DNA from: a virus
IMG/VR virus record: IMGVR_UViG_3300035034_001796
Span: 1-30,689 of that record
Reading direction: 5' to 3' (one strand)
Length of the DNA stretch: 30,689 nucleotides
Shown here one piece after another: positions 21,894 through 30,689 of the stretch (position 1 is its first letter; every line of letters begins with the position of its first letter). The translations under genes were made by a program, and so were the position numbers. The notes under the pieces were generated by a model, which saw only the letters and a program-made list of their open reading frames with translations, had not been told where the DNA came from and searched no databases.

Positions 21894-22311
21894 GCTAACC
21901 GCACAGCAAGAATTATTCGCTCAAGAATATATTAAGTGTGGTAATGCTACTCAAAGCTATAAAAAAGCTTATCCTAGGGCTTTAGAATGGAAAGATAGAG
22001 CTATATGGAATAACGCAAGTAAAATTTTAAATAATACTGGTGTAATGACTAGGGTAAAAGAATTACAAGAAGAAGCCAAAGAAAGAAATAAAATTACAGT
22101 TGATACTATTTTAGCTGAGCTAGAAGAGGCTAGGCAAAAGGCTATGGGAGATGAAAAGCCAAGCCATGCATCTGCTCAAATGATAAGTGCTAGCATGGGT
22201 AAGGCTAAGCTTTTAGGTTTAGACAAGCAAATAGTAGATCATCAATCAAGTGACGGTAGTATGTCGCCACAACCAACACTTACTTTAGGAGATTTTTATA
22301 AAGAGCAATGA
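21886..22311 (+). CDS. terS: Terminase small subunit
   Basis: The 141-residue protein has the TerS helix-turn-helix pattern (QQELFAQEYIKCGNATQSYKKAYP; NNASKILNNTGVMTRVKEL), matching Terminase_2-type small subunits. It recognises phage DNA and feeds it to the large subunit encoded next, with a 4-base overlap. C-terminal residues are low-complexity. Confidence 0.9.
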   Translation: MAKLTAQQELFAQEYIKCGNATQSYKKAYPRALEWKDRAIWNNASKILNNTGVMTRVKELQEEAKERNKITVDTILAELEEARQKAMGDEKPSHASAQMISASMGKAKLLGLDKQIVDHQSSDGSMSPQPTLTLGDFYKEQ

Positions 22312-23672
22312 AATTAAATCCATATCTAAAAGATTTTTGGACCACCAAAGCAAAAATAAAAATCTTGTATGGAGGTAGAGCCTCTTCAAAGACAGAAGAC
22401 ACAGCAGGTATATTGATATACCTAGCATCAAAATATAAGCTAAGAATAGCTTGTATACGTAAATTTCAAGCTAATATTAAGCAATCAGTATATTCAGTAA
22501 TTAAAAAAAAAGTTGAACTAGATCCTTATTTCAAAAAACAATATATATTTACAGAGACTAGTATTAAGACTGAAGTATGCAGTGAGTTTATGTTTTTGGG
22601 TTGGCAGAGGAACACTGACCAAATTAAAGGCCTTGATGATATAGATATTGTATGGTTAGAAGAAGGACATACCTTAACAAAAGAACAATGGCAGATCATA
22701 TCCGACACAGTGCTACTAAGAAAAGATGACACTATGGTTATAGTTGTATTTAACCCTTATCTGGATACTGATTTTATTTACAATAATTTTATAGTTAATA
22801 AAAAAGATGATGTTCTTGTAAAGAAAATAAACTACGTAGACAATTTGTTTTTACCAAAGACTGCTAGAAAGTTTATTGAAAATCAAAAAGTAAATATGGA
22901 AGATGAAGAATTCAACCATGTGTATATGGGCGAGCCTTTAGGTGAAAGCGAAGATGCATTTATTAAACGTGCTTGGATAGATGCAAGCATAGATGCCCAT
23001 ATTAAGCTTGATATAGAGATAGTAGGTACTAAGACAATTGGCTATGATGTGGCTGATAGTGGTGCCGACAAATGTGCCACAGTCATAAGACATGGAATAC
23101 TTACCACTAACATATTGGAATGGAAAGCCAAAGAGAATGAACTAGAAGAGTCAGCAGAGAAAGTTTACTATATGGCTAAAGATATAGGTGCAAATATTAA
23201 CTATGATTGTATCGGTGTTGGTGCTAGTGCAGGGAGTACATTTAGAAGATTAGGTAACGATAGGGGTTACATTGAATTTAATAAATTCGATGCTGGTGCT
23301 AAGGTCGATAATCCTGACAATGAGTATCAACCATTAAGAATGAACAAAGACCACTTTGAGAATTTAAAATCACAAGCTTGGCAAGACATAGCTGATAGGT
23401 TTAGATCAACATATAATGCTGTTGTTAAAGGAAAACAATTCAATGGTGATGAAATTATAAGTATATCTAGTGATTGTATCAATATAGATGAGCTCAAGAC
23501 TGAACTGTCAAGTCCAAAAAAAGATCGAAGTAAACGAGGATTAGTAAAGGTAGAAAGTAAGGAAGATATGAAAAAAAGAAATATATCTTCGCCTAATTTG
23601 GCAGATGCTTTCATAATGAGCTACTATAGAAATAGGTCATTTATTGACTATGATAAGTTGCTAAATGGCTGA
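22308..23672 (+). CDS. terL: Terminase large subunit
   Basis: The 454-residue protein has an ATPase domain with Walker A GGRASSKT (22-29) and Walker B VWLEE (115-119), and a C-terminal nuclease domain starting near GYDVADSGADKCATVI (about 246-261). It matches the Terminase_3 group. It packages DNA into proheads and cuts concatemers. The annotation is secure from motifs and neighbours. Confidence 0.95.
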   Translation: MKLNPYLKDFWTTKAKIKILYGGRASSKTEDTAGILIYLASKYKLRIACIRKFQANIKQSVYSVIKKKVELDPYFKKQYIFTETSIKTEVCSEFMFLGWQRNTDQIKGLDDIDIVWLEEGHTLTKEQWQIISDTVLLRKDDTMVIVVFNPYLDTDFIYNNFIVNKKDDVLVKKINYVDNLFLPKTARKFIENQKVNMEDEEFNHVYMGEPLGESEDAFIKRAWIDASIDAHIKLDIEIVGTKTIGYDVADSGADKCATVIRHGILTTNILEWKAKENELEESAEKVYYMAKDIGANINYDCIGVGASAGSTFRRLGNDRGYIEFNKFDAGAKVDNPDNEYQPLRMNKDHFENLKSQAWQDIADRFRSTYNAVVKGKQFNGDEIISISSDCINIDELKTELSSPKKDRSKRGLVKVESKEDMKKRNISSPNLADAFIMSYYRNRSFIDYDKLLNG

Positions 23673-23708
23673 TATATAATATTGTTATGTATATTTATTA
23701 AAGTTAAT

Positions 23709-24893
23709 ATGAAAACTCTTGACAGTATTAAGTCTCTAATAAACAATCTTAGAAATAGAAGAGAATCTTCATCTACGAACTATTTTAAATCAGATTCCAT
23801 ATTAACTTTTGAGACTTGTTATGCCTTGTGGCAATCTGCTATTGGAAGAAAAATAGTAAATATTAAATCACAGTACCCACTCAATAATACAATACAGTTT
23901 GACAATGAAGAAACTGAAATATTTTACAAAAATAAATTAGAGAAACACATTAGAAGAGCTGGTCAATATATGGTCGCGTATGGTCGTGGTGTGATCGTTG
24001 TAGTAAATAAAAATGAGCCTTTATCTCAACCATTGATGAAAACATCTAAGAATAGAAAGATGCTAAGGGTTTTTTCTGAATTAGATGTATCTGTTACTAA
24101 TGTTTCAAGAGATTGGTATTCAGATAGATTTATGGAGCCAGTATCATATTTGATCAAAGGTGAAGAAGTTCATCATACTAGGGTTATAGATTTTTCTTAT
24201 TATAAATTACCTGACACTAAAAGTGCCGAAGTAAGATACGGTGGTGCAAGTGAATTTCAATTCATAATCAATCAATTAATTAGTGACAATATAGTCACAG
24301 GCTCAAGCAGCGCTATACTTGAGAAAAGTTCTAGCTTGTATTACAAAATTAAAGATTTTAAATCATTAGCTATGAATAAAAATGCAGATGGAATCATTGA
24401 GTATGTAAGGGCTATGGAAGATGTAAGAGGTATATATGGTGCTGGTATTATTGATGCTGATGATGATGTTATCAATATCACTCAATCTATAAGTAACTTA
24501 CAAGAAGCAGATACTATATCACTACGAAGAATAGCTTTAGGCTCAAGTATACCTATGGCTTGGCTTATTGGTGAGAGTGCTAGTGGACTTAATGCTACTG
24601 GTAAGATAGAAAGCGAAACTTATCAATCAATGATAGTAGAAATGCAAGAAACTTACTACAAAGATAATATAAATAAGTTACTTAATATCTTTGGATATGA
24701 AAATATATCATTTAAGGATAACCAGTCTTTATCAGCTGAAGATAAAATCAAATATGAAACTCAAGTAATAAATAACGCACAAGTTTTATTTAACATAGGG
24801 CAAGATGAGAATCAGTATCTAGCTGATCATGACATAATCTTTAAAGATGATGAAAGTTATGAAAACTCATTTGATAATGAAGATGTTAGTTGA
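23709..24893 (+). CDS. Portal protein, DUF1073 type
   Basis: I start at ATG 23709 (394 residues); a TTG at 23682 would add nine residues. The protein has ALWQSAIGRKIVNIKSQYPL, a GRGVIVVV strand and the SGLNATGKIESETYQSMI block near residue 295-312 that marks DUF1073 portals. Twelve copies form the ring through which DNA enters. It overlaps the MuF-like gene. Confidence 0.88.
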   Translation: MKTLDSIKSLINNLRNRRESSSTNYFKSDSILTFETCYALWQSAIGRKIVNIKSQYPLNNTIQFDNEETEIFYKNKLEKHIRRAGQYMVAYGRGVIVVVNKNEPLSQPLMKTSKNRKMLRVFSELDVSVTNVSRDWYSDRFMEPVSYLIKGEEVHHTRVIDFSYYKLPDTKSAEVRYGGASEFQFIINQLISDNIVTGSSSAILEKSSSLYYKIKDFKSLAMNKNADGIIEYVRAMEDVRGIYGAGIIDADDDVINITQSISNLQEADTISLRRIALGSSIPMAWLIGESASGLNATGKIESETYQSMIVEMQETYYKDNINKLLNIFGYENISFKDNQSLSAEDKIKYETQVINNAQVLFNIGQDENQYLADHDIIFKDDESYENSFDNEDVS

Positions 24894-25719
24894 AAAAAAA
24901 CCAGTTAAGCATATAAAGAAATATGAGAAAGACTTTCAGAAGTTTACTGATTTTATTACTAGTTCAATTTTTGAACGTATGGAAAATAACACTATAAACA
25001 ATCTTAATAAATCAACAATAAAAAAGTTTGAAAAGTTCAATGAAGATGCACCGAATACTAATACTAGCGTTGGTAATCAAGTAGGTAACTATGCTGTTGT
25101 ATTTTTAGGGCTAGCTAAAACAGCTAAGAAACAACTAAATAAACAATTTTCTGATGAACGTATTGAGAAACAAGTAAGAAAAATATTATTAAAATCTGAT
25201 AGATATTATCAGAAAAAGACATATGAAAATATAGAAAGTGTGTTAGGTGTTCCAGTTAAACAATTAATAGCTCAAGAGGCCATTAAATCAAATACAAACG
25301 CTTTATTTTTAGAAACTAGTGAATGGGTTAAAACATTAAAAAATGATGCTATAGATTTTTTTACAAACAATAGTTTAAAGGTAATGGCACATAAGGCTAA
25401 CTTTGATGATCTGATTGAAGAGGTACGTAAGGGTTCCAAAAAGTTCAGAAATGATAGCAAGTTTGTGGCTCGCAATCAGCTTGCCAATTTCACTAGCACC
25501 ATGAATAAGATAAGACATCAAAATCTAGGCTTTACTAAAGCTATATGGGTTACATCACATGATGAGAGAGTAAGAGCCAGCCACAAGGCTAGAAATAATA
25601 AAGAATATGATGTTGATATTGGCTTATATTCTAGTGCTGATGGTATGACGCTTTTACCTGGTATTTATTTTAATTGCAGGTGTGTTGCAAAGTATATATA
25701 TGAATCTAAAGAGGAATAG
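24877..25719 (+). CDS. Minor head protein, MuF-like
   Basis: The ORF stays open from 24847, but the first residues duplicate the end of the portal gene in another frame. ATG 24877 (280 residues) or ATG 24883 are plausible starts. The C-terminal third has TSHDERVRASHKARNN and GIYFNCRCVAKYI, the Phage_Mu_F signature. MuF proteins bind inside the head near the portal and are often ejected. No toxin domain is attached. Confidence 0.85.
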   Translation: MKMLVEKKPVKHIKKYEKDFQKFTDFITSSIFERMENNTINNLNKSTIKKFEKFNEDAPNTNTSVGNQVGNYAVVFLGLAKTAKKQLNKQFSDERIEKQVRKILLKSDRYYQKKTYENIESVLGVPVKQLIAQEAIKSNTNALFLETSEWVKTLKNDAIDFFTNNSLKVMAHKANFDDLIEEVRKGSKKFRNDSKFVARNQLANFTSTMNKIRHQNLGFTKAIWVTSHDERVRASHKARNNKEYDVDIGLYSSADGMTLLPGIYFNCRCVAKYIYESKEE

Positions 25720-25720
25720 T

Positions 25721-26761
25721 GTGGAAATAGATAATATAAATAATTGCTGTAGTAGGTGTAACCCAAAGATAACATTCACCTTAGACTCTAAGACTAAAAA
25801 GGGTGTATCACTAAGAGATGGTTTTCAAGAATATTATGGTAGTGAGCTTGGTAAAGATTATGAGTCAAGCAAATTATATAAAGTGTATAGAAGTCCTGAA
25901 ACAGTCAAAAAGGCGTCTGATAAGCTTAATGATATTGATATTACAGATGAGCACGTAATAGATTTTGATAGTAATTTCAATGATCAGAAAATAGGTAAGA
26001 TAAGAGATTCAGCTATTGAAGATAATATAGATCCTTTAAGTGACAGTACTATCAAAGTTGTAAATGATTTTGATTACAGTAGTGATTTTGAAAAGTTATT
26101 AGAGAATGGAAAGAGAGAATTTTCTCTTGGTTATAATGCCAAATATATTAAGTCAAATGATGATCATTATGATTTGGAACAGGTAGACATAGAGCCTCAT
26201 CATTTAGCTTTAGTGGAGCGAGGAAGATGTGGAATTGCATGCAAAGTTCTCGATCAAAAAGGTAAAAAAAACAGTGATACAATTTATGGTGAAAGTTTAA
26301 CAAGTGATGATGGAGATAGTAAATTGGAAGTTAAAGATATTATAGAGGCAATTAATGCTCTTGAAGATGAAGAAAAGCTTGAAATCAAAGATAGTTGCTT
26401 TGTTGAAGAAGAGGTTGAAGACGAAGAAAAAGAGGAAGAAGAAGTTATTAAAGTTACTGACACTGCTGAATTTAAAAAGGCACTTGATGAAGCTATTTCC
26501 GAAAAAGAAAGTGAGATAAAAAAAGAAATGAAAGATGAAGAAAGTGTAAGAGAGAAAGCTAAAGAATTCTTGTCTGATGATTATGACTTTGATGGCAAGG
26601 ATACATTAGAAATAATGAAAGATGCAATCGCTACTGAAACTGATGAAGATTTAACTGATGAGGAGATACCAATAGCTTTTAAATTACTTAAAAAGACTCT
26701 TACAAAAGAATTTAATGATTCTGTAGATATATATGAAGAAGTAGGAAATAAAGAGTATTAA
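25721..26761 (+). CDS. DUF2213 prohead protease fused to acidic scaffold
   Basis: The 346-residue protein starts at GTG 25721, with GAGG six bases upstream; the frame is open further but that is MuF shadow. Residues about 30-185 are DUF2213: EYYGSELG, VYRSPETVKKA, the FSLGYNAKYI strand with the candidate serine, and EPHHLALVERGRCG with the histidine pair. The C-terminal half (about 205-346) is extremely acidic and helical, as in scaffold domains. Protease and scaffold in one chain is common in this lineage. Confidence 0.8.
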   Translation: MEIDNINNCCSRCNPKITFTLDSKTKKGVSLRDGFQEYYGSELGKDYESSKLYKVYRSPETVKKASDKLNDIDITDEHVIDFDSNFNDQKIGKIRDSAIEDNIDPLSDSTIKVVNDFDYSSDFEKLLENGKREFSLGYNAKYIKSNDDHYDLEQVDIEPHHLALVERGRCGIACKVLDQKGKKNSDTIYGESLTSDDGDSKLEVKDIIEAINALEDEEKLEIKDSCFVEEEVEDEEKEEEEVIKVTDTAEFKKALDEAISEKESEIKKEMKDEESVREKAKEFLSDDYDFDGKDTLEIMKDAIATETDEDLTDEEIPIAFKLLKKTLTKEFNDSVDIYEEVGNKEY

Positions 26762-26789
26762 TTTTAAATAAAAAAAAGGGAAAACAACA

Positions 26790-27290
26790 ATGGCTTTTAA
26801 TCCAAGTGCAGGAATAAATAGAATACCTAATGCTCCAGTAGGTACAACTGAAATAGGAAATTACAACCTAACATTAAACTTCTTTGATTTTGAAGATGGT
26901 TTGATAGCTGGTCGTTTTTGTAAAGTTATGGGTCCTGACAGTATTCTTTCTAATTTAGATGGAACTGCTACACCTTATAATTTTGATGGAACTGCTACAT
27001 CTTCTATTGTAGGAGTAGCTCTTAGAGAGGTAATTAATCCTGCTGAAGATGGTGACTTAATTACAAAAGCTAATAATCCAGAAGGTGCTCAAGCTTGCAT
27101 CAAAGGTATAGTTGTCGTCTCTGCAAAAAGTGGCGTAGTTCCTAGATTATGGGATCATATTTATGTAGATAATACAGATGTAGGTGATTATGGTAAGGCT
27201 ACTGTGATTCCAGGACCTCAGGATATTGCTATAAATGCAGTATTTGTAGCAGATATGGGTAGTAATAAATGGAAGATAGCAATCTTATAG
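26790..27290 (+). CDS. Head decoration/structural protein
   Basis: The 166-residue protein is beta-rich and begins with NPSAGINRIPNAPVGTTEIG. SIVGVALREVINPAEDGDLI and CIKGIVVVSAKSGV resemble capsid cement proteins (gp24-like). It sits between scaffold and capsid genes, the normal place for a decoration protein. AGGG precedes the ATG. Confidence 0.72.
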   Translation: MAFNPSAGINRIPNAPVGTTEIGNYNLTLNFFDFEDGLIAGRFCKVMGPDSILSNLDGTATPYNFDGTATSSIVGVALREVINPAEDGDLITKANNPEGAQACIKGIVVVSAKSGVVPRLWDHIYVDNTDVGDYGKATVIPGPQDIAINAVFVADMGSNKWKIAIL

Positions 27291-27302
27291 GAAGGTAAAG
27301 TC

Positions 27303-28268
27303 ATGAAAATAAATCAAATATATAACGTAAAATCATTTGAAAGTTCATTTAATAATGAACAAACACGTAAGGTATTGGATAGTGCAGTTGGTGGTGGCGG
27401 TCTCGTACATAATCTTACTAAGGTTGATCCAATAATTTTTGAACGCAAATTTCCAGAGGTAACTTTTGATAAGTTAGGTTTAAGAGTTGATAATAGCGGT
27501 GATCATGCTGATACTATTCAGTCTCTCAGAATTGATGGAGCTGGTGATTTCACTGAAACTCAAACAGGTATTCAAGAGGGTAAAGGTATTATCTCTCTAG
27601 CTGGTGAATTTAATGAGATTAAAGTAAGACAATATGCTGCAACTGCTAAATGGACCACTGCTGAGATTAGACAAGCATCTATGCAAAACTACTCTTTAGT
27701 AGATAAGTACATGAGCACAGTTCAAAGAAAATACATGCAGATTGTTGATTCAATAGTAATGATAGGTCATAGAAATATACCTAATAGTGGCATGCTTAAT
27801 AGTAGTGAAATTGACTTTACACCAGCATCTGGAACTATAAGTACTCTTACACCGCAACAAAAGTATGAAACAATTGCTGATCTTTTATCAAGTCAACAAA
27901 GTGCAGTTAACAATACTCTTGAGTATATGGCTGACACTTGTTTATTGCCTGTTAATGTTTTTAATGATTTGAGACGTACGCCTTTAGATACTGCATCTTC
28001 ACCGTCTAGTATACTAAGAGCATTAGAAGAAAACTTCCCAAATGTTGATTTTAAATCATCATGGTTATGTAATGAGAATAACGGCATACCATCAGTAACT
28101 ATGGTATTTAATAGATCTATGGAGACGTGTGCAATAAGAATACCTGTACCTCTTAACATAGGCGGTGTAGCAGAGATGTCACATAGCTATTTTGTTGATG
28201 GGTATGCTAGAGTGGCTGGCTTTGACTTATTAGAGCCAAGTGCGTTTAAAGGTTTGACTGGTCTATAA
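27303..28268 (+). CDS. Major capsid protein, DUF2184-like
   Basis: The 321-residue protein has the layout of DUF2184 HK97-fold capsids: an N-terminal arm, FTETQTGIQEGKGIISLAGEFNE near residue 80, a spine helix with LVDKYMSTVQRKYMQIVDSIV, and a C-terminal domain ending with MSHSYFVDGYARVAGFDLLEP. It forms the icosahedral shell. GGAAGG precedes the ATG. Confidence 0.87.
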   Translation: MKINQIYNVKSFESSFNNEQTRKVLDSAVGGGGLVHNLTKVDPIIFERKFPEVTFDKLGLRVDNSGDHADTIQSLRIDGAGDFTETQTGIQEGKGIISLAGEFNEIKVRQYAATAKWTTAEIRQASMQNYSLVDKYMSTVQRKYMQIVDSIVMIGHRNIPNSGMLNSSEIDFTPASGTISTLTPQQKYETIADLLSSQQSAVNNTLEYMADTCLLPVNVFNDLRRTPLDTASSPSSILRALEENFPNVDFKSSWLCNENNGIPSVTMVFNRSMETCAIRIPVPLNIGGVAEMSHSYFVDGYARVAGFDLLEPSAFKGLTGL

Positions 28269-28278
28269 GGATAATTTG

Positions 28279-28482
28279 ATGGAAGAAAAAAAATCTACTA
28301 AAGTTAAAAAAATTCTTATCACTAACAATACTGCTCACAAGTATATTGTTTGTGGTTTAGAATTGAAGCCAAAATCCACAAAAGAGATGGATACCAAAAC
28401 TTATAGCTATTATAAAAAACTTAATGAATTTGAAAGTAAGATTGCACGTGCAGTTGAGCTTAAAATATTAACTATTTCTTAG
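28279..28482 (+). CDS. Small head-associated protein
   Basis: The 67-residue product from ATG 28279 (AAGGA upstream; a TTG at 28276 adds one residue) is lysine-rich with TNNTAHKYIVCGLELKPKST. Small proteins of this size often follow the capsid gene in DUF2184 phages. Function is not known. Confidence 0.68.
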   Translation: MEEKKSTKVKKILITNNTAHKYIVCGLELKPKSTKEMDTKTYSYYKKLNEFESKIARAVELKILTIS

Positions 28483-28491
28483 TGTTATAAT
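28483..28491 (+). promoter_or_regulatory. Candidate extended -10 promoter before connector genes
   Basis: TGTTATAAT is an extended -10 match in a 40-base gap before the DUF4054 gene. No clear -35 is seen. Confidence 0.33.
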
Positions 28492-28522
28492 TAAATATAA
28501 GTACTAACTATAAATATTTCTC

Positions 28523-28885
28523 ATGTCTTTAATCAATGATTTTAAAATTAAATTTACTAATTTTGATACCTCAAAAGTTGATACTAATTTACCACAAATA
28601 ATAGATGACTATAAGTATTATTATGGAGCAGAATATGGCTCCAATTCTGGTGATAATACTATTATCTTATATCTATTGGCACACTTGTATTACACATATA
28701 TTGAAAGTTTAATATCTGCTGAAACTCCAAAAATAGAAAGCTCTAGAAGTGTTGGTAAAACATCTGTTTCATTTGATACGAGTATTATGGGTAAAGGCAA
28801 TGATGATGCCTTCTTTTCAAGTACTGTTTATGGCATGCAATACCTAAGACTAATTAGAAAAAATATTAGTATGTACTATGTCTAA
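28523..28885 (+). CDS. Head-tail connector, DUF4054 family
   Basis: The 120-residue protein has the DUF4054 pattern: an N-terminal helix, DNTIILYLLAHLYYTYIE, a middle RSVGKTSVSFDTSIMG, and SSTVYGMQYLRLIRKN at the end. It is the adaptor that binds the portal from below. It overlaps the next gene by eight bases. Confidence 0.83.
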   Translation: MSLINDFKIKFTNFDTSKVDTNLPQIIDDYKYYYGAEYGSNSGDNTIILYLLAHLYYTYIESLISAETPKIESSRSVGKTSVSFDTSIMGKGNDDAFFSSTVYGMQYLRLIRKNISMYYV

Positions 28886-29336
28886 AAATATGGACTCTGT
28901 TGAGTATGCTTCTTTTCTTAATGAATTGTTGAAAAAGAATGTCAAGGTTGGTTTGCCAGAGGGTACAGCCGATCAGAAATATCCTGATACTAATATTAGT
29001 GTATTAGAGGTTGGTGTAATAAATGAAAATGGTTTTGGTCAAAAACGACGTTCGTTTATAAAAGATACTTTTGAGATAAGAAACCGTGATCTGCAAAAAG
29101 ATATGGATAAGGTTTTAAATAATGAAGTTAAGAAAGGCTCTGATGTTAATAAGATAATGGATATCATCGGCTCAATATCACAAGGATATATATTTGATGC
29201 TTTTGATACTGGAGGATTTGGAAGGTGGGCACCTGATTCACCAGCGACTATTAAGGCAAAAGGAAGTAGTAAGCCATTAATAGATACAGGATTACTGAGA
29301 CAGTCTATAACGTGGGTTGTAGGAGATGATGATTAA
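28878..29336 (+). CDS. Neck/head-tail joining protein
   Basis: The 152-residue protein contains VKVGLPEGTADQKYP, the block VINENGFGQKRRSFIKDTFE and the C-terminal block WAPDSPATIKAKGSSKPLID with LLRQSITWVV, which together are typical of phage morphogenesis proteins of the HK97 gp10/virion-morphogenesis group. It joins neck and tail. Confidence 0.75.
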   Translation: MSKNMDSVEYASFLNELLKKNVKVGLPEGTADQKYPDTNISVLEVGVINENGFGQKRRSFIKDTFEIRNRDLQKDMDKVLNNEVKKGSDVNKIMDIIGSISQGYIFDAFDTGGFGRWAPDSPATIKAKGSSKPLIDTGLLRQSITWVVGDDD

Positions 29337-29348
29337 GTACAAGGAGTT

Positions 29349-29678
29349 ATGATGTCTTTACCCAATATGAGAAGAACAGTTCTATCGTTCGGTCAACAAG
29401 TTGTTCTGAGAAAACATACACAATCAATAGTAAATCATATTCCAACTTTTACATATGTTGATAGCGATATAGTAGCTGCAATACAACCTGCAAATGCTGA
29501 AGAATTAGAGCTAGATAATATAGATAAAAATAAAAGATATATAAGTGTTTTTAGTGTCAACCAAATCACTATTAATGATCTTATTGGTTATAAGGATGTT
29601 GATTACAAGATAATATCTAGTGAAGATTATTCTGATTATGGATATTATGAACTTATAGGTGCTGAGATTAAATTATGA
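29349..29678 (+). CDS. Head-closure-like protein
   Basis: The 109-residue protein (AAGGAG before ATG 29349) is a small beta barrel by composition (VVLRKHTQSI; DIVAAIQPANAEELELDN; YISVFSVNQITINDLIGYKD). This matches head-closure/stopper proteins, and its order before the tail terminator agrees. It overlaps the next gene by four bases. Confidence 0.65.
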   Translation: MMSLPNMRRTVLSFGQQVVLRKHTQSIVNHIPTFTYVDSDIVAAIQPANAEELELDNIDKNKRYISVFSVNQITINDLIGYKDVDYKIISSEDYSDYGYYELIGAEIKL

Positions 29679-30175
29679 GTTTAGTATTATTAGCAAATTA
29701 TATAGATGAAGTTCTCAACTTTGATAGTGTCATTATTGGAAGAGAAAATGCTCAGCTAACAGGTTCTTATAATCAAGATAAAATCGTACTTGATACAGTT
29801 TCTATAGACCAGGTAGGTAAATCAAGAGATTATGAAGTTGAGAAAGATAGTTCAGGAGCTTACATAAAAGAAGAGTTAACTAGATTATCAAAACATAAAA
29901 GCCTAGTAACTGTTGAATTCTTTGGATTGAACGGAGAAGATAACGCATATAAGTTGCTAAATAGCTTTGAGTTTGAAAAAGCTTATGACTTTCAAAGAGA
30001 TAACCAAATAAGTATATATTACCCAACTAATGTTCGTCGCTCCATGTTTTCTATTGGTGGTGAGTTTTATCCTAAGTATGAACTTTTATTCTACTATGAA
30101 TTTTATAGCTCATATAGTCAAAATATTAAGTCAGTTAAAACCTTTATTCTCGAAAAATTTCTAGCAAAAAACTAG
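29675..30175 (+). CDS. Tail terminator/neck protein, gp12-like
   Basis: The 166-residue protein resembles the phage neck terminator gp12-like group: an N-terminal helix, QDKIVLDTVSIDQVGKSRDY near residue 32, HKSLVTVEFFG, and a C-terminal YPKYELLFYYEFYSSY. It caps the tail tube and couples it to the head. It is followed by the sheath gene. Confidence 0.68.
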   Translation: MSLVLLANYIDEVLNFDSVIIGRENAQLTGSYNQDKIVLDTVSIDQVGKSRDYEVEKDSSGAYIKEELTRLSKHKSLVTVEFFGLNGEDNAYKLLNSFEFEKAYDFQRDNQISIYYPTNVRRSMFSIGGEFYPKYELLFYYEFYSSYSQNIKSVKTFILEKFLAKN

Positions 30176-30184
30176 TGATATAAT
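30176..30184 (+). promoter_or_regulatory. Candidate extended -10 promoter before the sheath gene
   Basis: TGATATAAT is an extended -10 element, identical to the one at 6288-6296. It lies in the 39-base gap before the sheath gene, whose Shine-Dalgarno AAGGA follows at about 30200. It may raise sheath and tube expression above other late genes. Confidence 0.38.
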
Positions 30185-30214
30185 TTATATAAATTAATAA
30201 AGGAATTTCAAGTA

Positions 30215-30689
30215 ATGTCTTTTAAACTAAAAAATTTTGTTACTGTTTCACTCAATGAAATAGCTAGCTCAATCGCTGAGGTAAATATGAATGCAGTAGC
30301 TATTGTTACTAGTGAGCAGACTGGAGTTAATAGTGATAATAGATATAAAATATACTATGATGCATCTAGCGTAGCTAATGATTTTGGTAGTAATTCTCAA
30401 ACATATACATATGCTAAAAAGTTTTTTGGAATATCTCCAAATCCTACAAATGCTAATGGATATCTTATAGTTTTATATTGGAGAGGTTCAGTAGAAAACA
30501 TACCAGCTAGTTCAGGTTATGCAGTTGGTGGGGATGTGGTTGATACTACGGTATTATCATCATTACAAACAATTACTGATGGTAGTTTTACGATTAGTAT
30601 TGATGGAACGGCTCAAAATGTTGTAGGGCTTGATTTCTCAACCAGTATAAGTATTGATAATGTTTTGAATACTGTAAATAATGTTTTGA
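30215..30689 (+). CDS. Tail sheath protein, DUF3383 family (N-terminal part)
   Basis: The gene begins at ATG 30215 behind AAGGA. Its first 147 codons reach the window end without a stop and the last 33 bases repeat bases 1-33, so the frame continues at 1-1058. The segment MNAVAIVTSEQTGV and the KIYYDASSVANDFGSNSQTY block are typical of DUF3383 sheath N-termini. The full product is 499 residues. Confidence 0.9.
   Translation, partial: MSFKLKNFVTVSLNEIASSIAEVNMNAVAIVTSEQTGVNSDNRYKIYYDASSVANDFGSNSQTYTYAKKFFGISPNPTNANGYLIVLYWRGSVENIPASSGYAVGGDVVDTTVLSSLQTITDGSFTISIDGTAQNVVGLDFSTSISIDNVLNTVNNVL
30657..30689. repeat. Terminal overlap, right copy
   Basis: Identical to bases 1-33; see the left copy. 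It marks closure of a circular contig inside the sheath gene. Confidence 0.93.

Noticed and set aside
23709-24893. Anti-CBASS (Acb1) nuclease function for the DUF1073 protein
   Set aside because: Some databases link DUF1073 names to Acb1. This protein has portal features, is in the portal position, and has no added phosphodiesterase domain.

Overview
The window is a complete genome of a small, AT-rich temperate contractile-tailed phage (myovirus type), read as a circle. Bases 1-33 are identical to bases 30657-30689, and the sheath gene that starts at 30215 continues in frame across the ends to 1058. The unique circle is therefore about 30,656 bp. A tyrosine integrase, an excisionase-like gene and a divergent early switch show a temperate lifestyle. 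The low GC and the gene style suggest a low-GC gammaproteobacterial host. Francisella is my best guess, because a temperate myophage of Francisella hispaniensis is known, but nothing in the sequence proves the host.

Layout. Late rightward module (20591 through the closure to 9979): three membrane or lipoprotein genes of probable lysis or envelope role, small and large terminase, portal, MuF-like minor head protein, DUF2213 protease/scaffold, decoration protein, capsid, four connector/neck proteins, DUF3383 sheath, tube, a frameshifted tail chaperone, a short tape measure, a compact Pam3-like baseplate (Dit-like, plug, hub, Gp138 spike, gp25-like, J-like, DUF2612), tail fibre and a fibre-associated protein. 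Integration module (about 9980-11446): candidate attP, integrase, and an AlpA/Xis-like gene on the opposite strand. Leftward early operon (16443 down to 11252): small proteins, Gp157, a DUF1071 annealing protein, a YopX-like protein, membrane proteins, then Rha behind its own promoter and a C4-like antisense RNA. Rightward early operon (16730-20509): Cro-like regulator, replication initiator with internal iterons, putative helicase loader, RusA, SSB and small proteins.

Regulation. Two sigma70-like promoters diverge at about 16650-16720. An 18-bp near-palindrome covers the leftward -10 and spacer, and its TTTACT half-site recurs around the rightward promoter. No CI-type repressor with a peptidase domain is visible. 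A second leftward promoter at 12583-12611 drives an RNA that can form the C4 antisense structure and pair with the leader of rha. A terminator hairpin lies between rha and the excisionase gene.

Most notable points: the C4-like RNA and its complementary target; a probable +1 or -2 programmed frameshift in the tail chaperone; a 139-bp duplication that makes a YopX/annealing-protein chimera; no recognisable endolysin; no recognisable lysogenic repressor; and a lone rightward gene embedded in the leftward operon. No gene-free stretch exceeds 300 bases. The longest are 16444-16729 (divergent control region) and 12365-12617 (C4/rha leader), both described below.
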